This document shows positions 24,098-27,984 of a stretch of 27,984 nucleotides of DNA, piece by piece. Position 1 is the first letter of the stretch; every line of letters begins with the position of its first letter. The notes under the pieces are model-generated. The model saw nothing but the letters and a program-made list of their open reading frames with translations, did not search any database and was not told the DNA's origin. The stretch comes from Novosphingobium sp. (GTDB taxonomy: Bacteria; Pseudomonadota; Alphaproteobacteria; Sphingomonadales; Sphingomonadaceae): NCBI GenBank assembly GCA_009885425.1, contig VFKS01000354.1, positions 1 to 27,984 of the forward strand, written 5' to 3'. The position numbers and the translations under genes are program-made.

Positions 24098-25084
24098 TCA
24101 GATTACCGGCATCTGCTGGCTGGCGCAGTGGAAACTGCCGCCACCGGCCAGCACCGCATCAGCCATGATCCCTACAACCTCACGATCCGGAAACAGTTCG
24201 GCAATTGCCGCAACGCCATCGGCGTCGTGGACCGAGCCATAGATCGGCACCACCACCAGCTTTGAGGTGACCGCAAAGTTCATGTAGCTGGCGGGTTCAA
24301 TCCGGCCATCCGTTTCGACCCATCCGGGCGACGGAACTTCGCGCACCTGCACCCCAAATGCTTCGGCCTGGGCCTTGGCATCAGCATAGATCGCAGCATT
24401 GGGATCATCCGCCCCGGTGCCACGCGGCAAGGCCAGCACGCCCGGTGCGACAAACCGCGCCAGGTTATCGACATGGCCATCGGTGTGGTCATTGATCAGG
24501 CCATCGCCCAGCCACAGCACGCGATCAAACCCGAGGTCACGGTGCAGCCGCCCTTCAATTTCCGCGCGGGTCAGTTGCGGATTGCGGTTCGGGTTCAGCA
24601 GGCATTGCTCGGTGGTCATCACCAGCCCGGTGCCATCGCAATCGAGCGCGCCACCTTCGAGCACCCAATCGGCCGTGGCGACCGGCAAGCCGGCACTTGT
24701 CGCCAGTTCGGCACCAATTTCCTGATCGCCGTCCATCAGATATTTGCCGCCCCAGCCGTTGAAGCCGAACCGTTGGCCCTGCACGCGGCCATCGCGCTCA
24801 ACCACCAAGGGCCCGGTATCACGCAGCCAGACATCGCCATAGCGGCGCACTTCCAGCATGACCTTGGCCGAACACAGTGCAGCCGCGCGGGCGCGGTTGG
24901 CTTCGTCGCGTACGATCAGCCGCACCTCCTGCCCACTGTCGGCAACGGCGCTGGCAAATGCCGCAATCTGCTCCTGCGCGCGGGGAAGAAACCCCGGCCA
25001 CTCCTCGGCAGCGTGCGGGAAGCCGACCCACAGCCAGTGCTGCGGATGCCATTCTGGAGGCATCCACACCGTTGCGTCTGCCAT
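24098..25084 (-). CDS. aguA: Agmatine deiminase
   Basis: Converts agmatine to N-carbamoylputrescine and ammonia in arginine-derived putrescine synthesis. The 328 residues are slightly short for the family but all key motifs appear: LRDTGP with D89, VLEGG with E143, DHTDGHVDN with H204, and the catalytic Cys320 in GGGSFHCASQQ. The N terminus (MPPEWHPQHWLWVGFPH) is typical. The ATG at 25084 lies 4 bases after the M28 peptidase gene, so they probably form an operon. The usual partner, N-carbamoylputrescine amidase (aguB), is not in the window; aguA here is followed by envelope genes. Peptidylarginine deiminase-like activity on free agmatine is the only well-supported option. Confidence 0.95.
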   Translation of the reverse strand: MADATVWMPPEWHPQHWLWVGFPHAAEEWPGFLPRAQEQIAAFASAVADSGQEVRLIVRDEANRARAAALCSAKVMLEVRRYGDVWLRDTGPLVVERDGRVQGQRFGFNGWGGKYLMDGDQEIGAELATSAGLPVATADWVLEGGALDCDGTGLVMTTEQCLLNPNRNPQLTRAEIEGRLHRDLGFDRVLWLGDGLINDHTDGHVDNLARFVAPGVLALPRGTGADDPNAAIYADAKAQAEAFGVQVREVPSPGWVETDGRIEPASYMNFAVTSKLVVVPIYGSVHDADGVAAIAELFPDREVVGIMADAVLAGGGSFHCASQQMPVI

Positions 25085-25088
25085 CGAA

Positions 25089-26783
<1,695 letters not shown>

Positions 26784-26905
26784 CGGGGAAAACCCTTGTG
26801 CTGGAGAAACCGTGGCCCGCTGTCTGGCAAAGCCCCGCCCACAGCGCAAGGGCAGCGCGACGAACGACTTGATTGACCGGCGGCAAAGCGGCATCGCGAA
26901 GTTCG
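26784..26905. other. Divergent intergenic region, M28 peptidase and glnE
   Basis: This 122-base gap must hold the promoters of both divergent units. No strong -35/-10 pair, palindrome or ribosome site of note was recognised. It is GC-rich throughout. Confidence 0.5.
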
Positions 26906-27984
26906 ATGACCGCCAGCTGGACCTCTGCCATTGCCCGCGCCCGGGCGCATTCGCCTTATCTGGCTGCTGGGCTGGATCGGCTGCCTGCGCTGGAAGTGTT
27001 GCTGGCCGATGGCCAGGGCGAAGCAGCGCTCGATTGGGCCAAGGCCGTGGCAAAAACCGCGCCCGATACCGGCAGCGCGCTGCGCCGCGAGAAACTGGCG
27101 CTGGCGGTGGCGCTGGGCATTGGCGATCTAGCGGGCGCATTTGCCCTGACCCGGGTGGTTGAAGAACTTTCCGACTTTGCCGATCGCGCGCTCGATACCG
27201 CCATCGCCGCCGCGATCCAGGCGCGGGTGCCCGATGCTGAGCCCGCCGGGTTTATCGCGCTGGCGCTGGGCAAGCACGGCGCACGCGAACTCAACTACAG
27301 CTCGGATATCGATCCGATCCTGCTCTATGATCCAGAGCGGCTCCCCCGGCGTGACCGCGATGAGCCGGGCGAAGCGGCGCAGCGCGTGGCACGCACGCTG
27401 ATGCAACTGATGAGCCATGTTGACCACGAAGGCTATGTCTTCCGGGTCGATCTGCGGCTGCGCCCGGCGAGCGAGGTCAGCCCACTGGCGATCCCGATCG
27501 GCGGAGCGCTGACCCATTACGAAAGCTCGGCCCTGGCCTGGGAGCGCGCGGCCTATATCCGCGCCCGCGCCTGCGCCGGAGACATCGCAGCGGGCGAAGC
27601 CTTTTTGGCCGCGATCCGTCCGTTCGTATGGCGCCGCAGCCTCGATTTCGGAGCGATTGCCGAGATTGGGCGGCTGACCCAGCGGATCCGCGCCAATCAC
27701 GCCGGCCCGGTCCGGCCGGGACCCGGTTTTAACCTGAAGCAGGGGCGCGGGGGCATTCGCGAGGTCGAATTCTTTGCCCAGACCCACCAATTGATCCACG
27801 GCGGGCGCAATCCGGCATTGCGGCTGCGCGGGACCCGCGCCAGCCTTGATGCGCTGGCCGATGCGGGACTGATCGCGGCGGATGATGCGCTGGTGCTGGG
27901 TGAGAGCTACGACCGGCTGCGCACGCTGGAGCACCGGCTGCAGATGGTCGCCGATCAGCAGACCCATTCGCTGCCGGGTGATCC
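26906..27984 (+). CDS. glnE: Glutamine synthetase adenylyltransferase, 3' partial
   Basis: N-terminal 359 codons of the bifunctional glutamine synthetase adenylyl-removing/adenylyltransferase, which controls nitrogen assimilation. The frame runs off the window without a stop. ATG 26906 is the first methionine after an in-frame stop at 26870-26872. An in-frame TTG at 26873 is an alternative, and no strong ribosome site precedes either. Family motifs are clear: an N-terminal helical region (VVEELSDFADRALD at 84-97), the nucleotidyltransferase signature LGKHGARELNYSSDID (121-136; D134 and D136 metal ligands), FRVDLRLRP (179-187) and, further on, KQGRGGIREVEFF. The more usual GKLGG is GKHGA here and SDIDLI is SDIDPI, both small variations. 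Assignment is firm. Confidence 0.95.
   Translation, partial: MTASWTSAIARARAHSPYLAAGLDRLPALEVLLADGQGEAALDWAKAVAKTAPDTGSALRREKLALAVALGIGDLAGAFALTRVVEELSDFADRALDTAIAAAIQARVPDAEPAGFIALALGKHGARELNYSSDIDPILLYDPERLPRRDRDEPGEAAQRVARTLMQLMSHVDHEGYVFRVDLRLRPASEVSPLAIPIGGALTHYESSALAWERAAYIRARACAGDIAAGEAFLAAIRPFVWRRSLDFGAIAEIGRLTQRIRANHAGPVRPGPGFNLKQGRGGIREVEFFAQTHQLIHGGRNPALRLRGTRASLDALADAGLIAADDALVLGESYDRLRTLEHRLQMVADQQTHSLPGD

Noticed and set aside
26784..27140. N-terminal extension of the M28 peptidase upstream of ATG 26783
   Set aside because: It is Arg/Pro-rich, precedes a perfect signal peptide and overlaps the glnE coding region.

Overview
This window looks like chromosomal DNA from a sphingomonad (order Sphingomonadales, Alphaproteobacteria). 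The GC content is high and the genes are tightly packed, often joined by ATGA or GTGA overlaps. The proteins include a DUF6356 small protein, a large TonB-dependent receptor (TBDR) of the alphaproteobacterial carbohydrate type, a flavin-dependent 'tryptophan halogenase' homologue beside it, and a lipoprotein-like PQQ alcohol dehydrogenase. The genus cannot be fixed from the sequence alone. No RNA genes, insertion sequences, CRISPR arrays or phage genes were seen. No gene-free stretch exceeds 300 bases; the longest is the 262-base region between the receptor and LacI genes.

Layout. 1-2061: PQQ-dependent quinohaemoprotein alcohol dehydrogenase, cut at its 5' end by the window edge. 2169-3254: YeiH/UPF0324 membrane transporter. 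3251-3496 (minus): DUF6356 protein. 3597-4076: Lrp/AsnC regulator. 4077-14909 (minus): a six-gene alpha-glucan (maltodextrin/starch) operon read in the order TBDR, halogenase homologue, secreted GH13 amylase, cytoplasmic GH13 alpha-glucosidase, secreted GH97 alpha-glucosidase, secreted Fes-like esterase. 15172-17773 (plus): divergent LacI-type regulator and MFS sugar transporter. 17770-19424 (minus): 4-hydroxyphenylpyruvate dioxygenase with a coupled VOC protein. 19503-23323 plus 23320-24057 (minus): a glycoconjugate-type set with two GT4 glycosyltransferases, a DUF2141 protein, a polytopic membrane protein and a DUF2334 deacetylase-like protein. 24098-26783 (minus): agmatine deiminase and a secreted M28 peptidase. 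26906-27984 (plus): the N-terminal part of glnE, cut by the window end.

How it works together. The centre is a self-contained glucan-use locus, similar in gene types to the mal locus of Caulobacter crescentus as I remember it. The receptor would bring oligosaccharides through the outer membrane, the exported amylase and GH97 enzyme would trim them in the periplasm, the MFS protein would carry short products inward, and the cytoplasmic GH13 enzyme would finish hydrolysis. A nearly identical 13-base site (12 of 13 positions) lies upstream of both the receptor operon and the transporter gene, in the same orientation relative to each. It is the best candidate for the LacI-type operator and ties both transcription units into one regulon.

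The least explained parts are the halogenase homologue inside the glucan operon, the coupled esterase at its end, the glycosyltransferase/DUF2334/DUF2141/membrane-protein set, and the VOC protein coupled to HPPD. All family assignments rest on reading motifs by eye; no database search was run.
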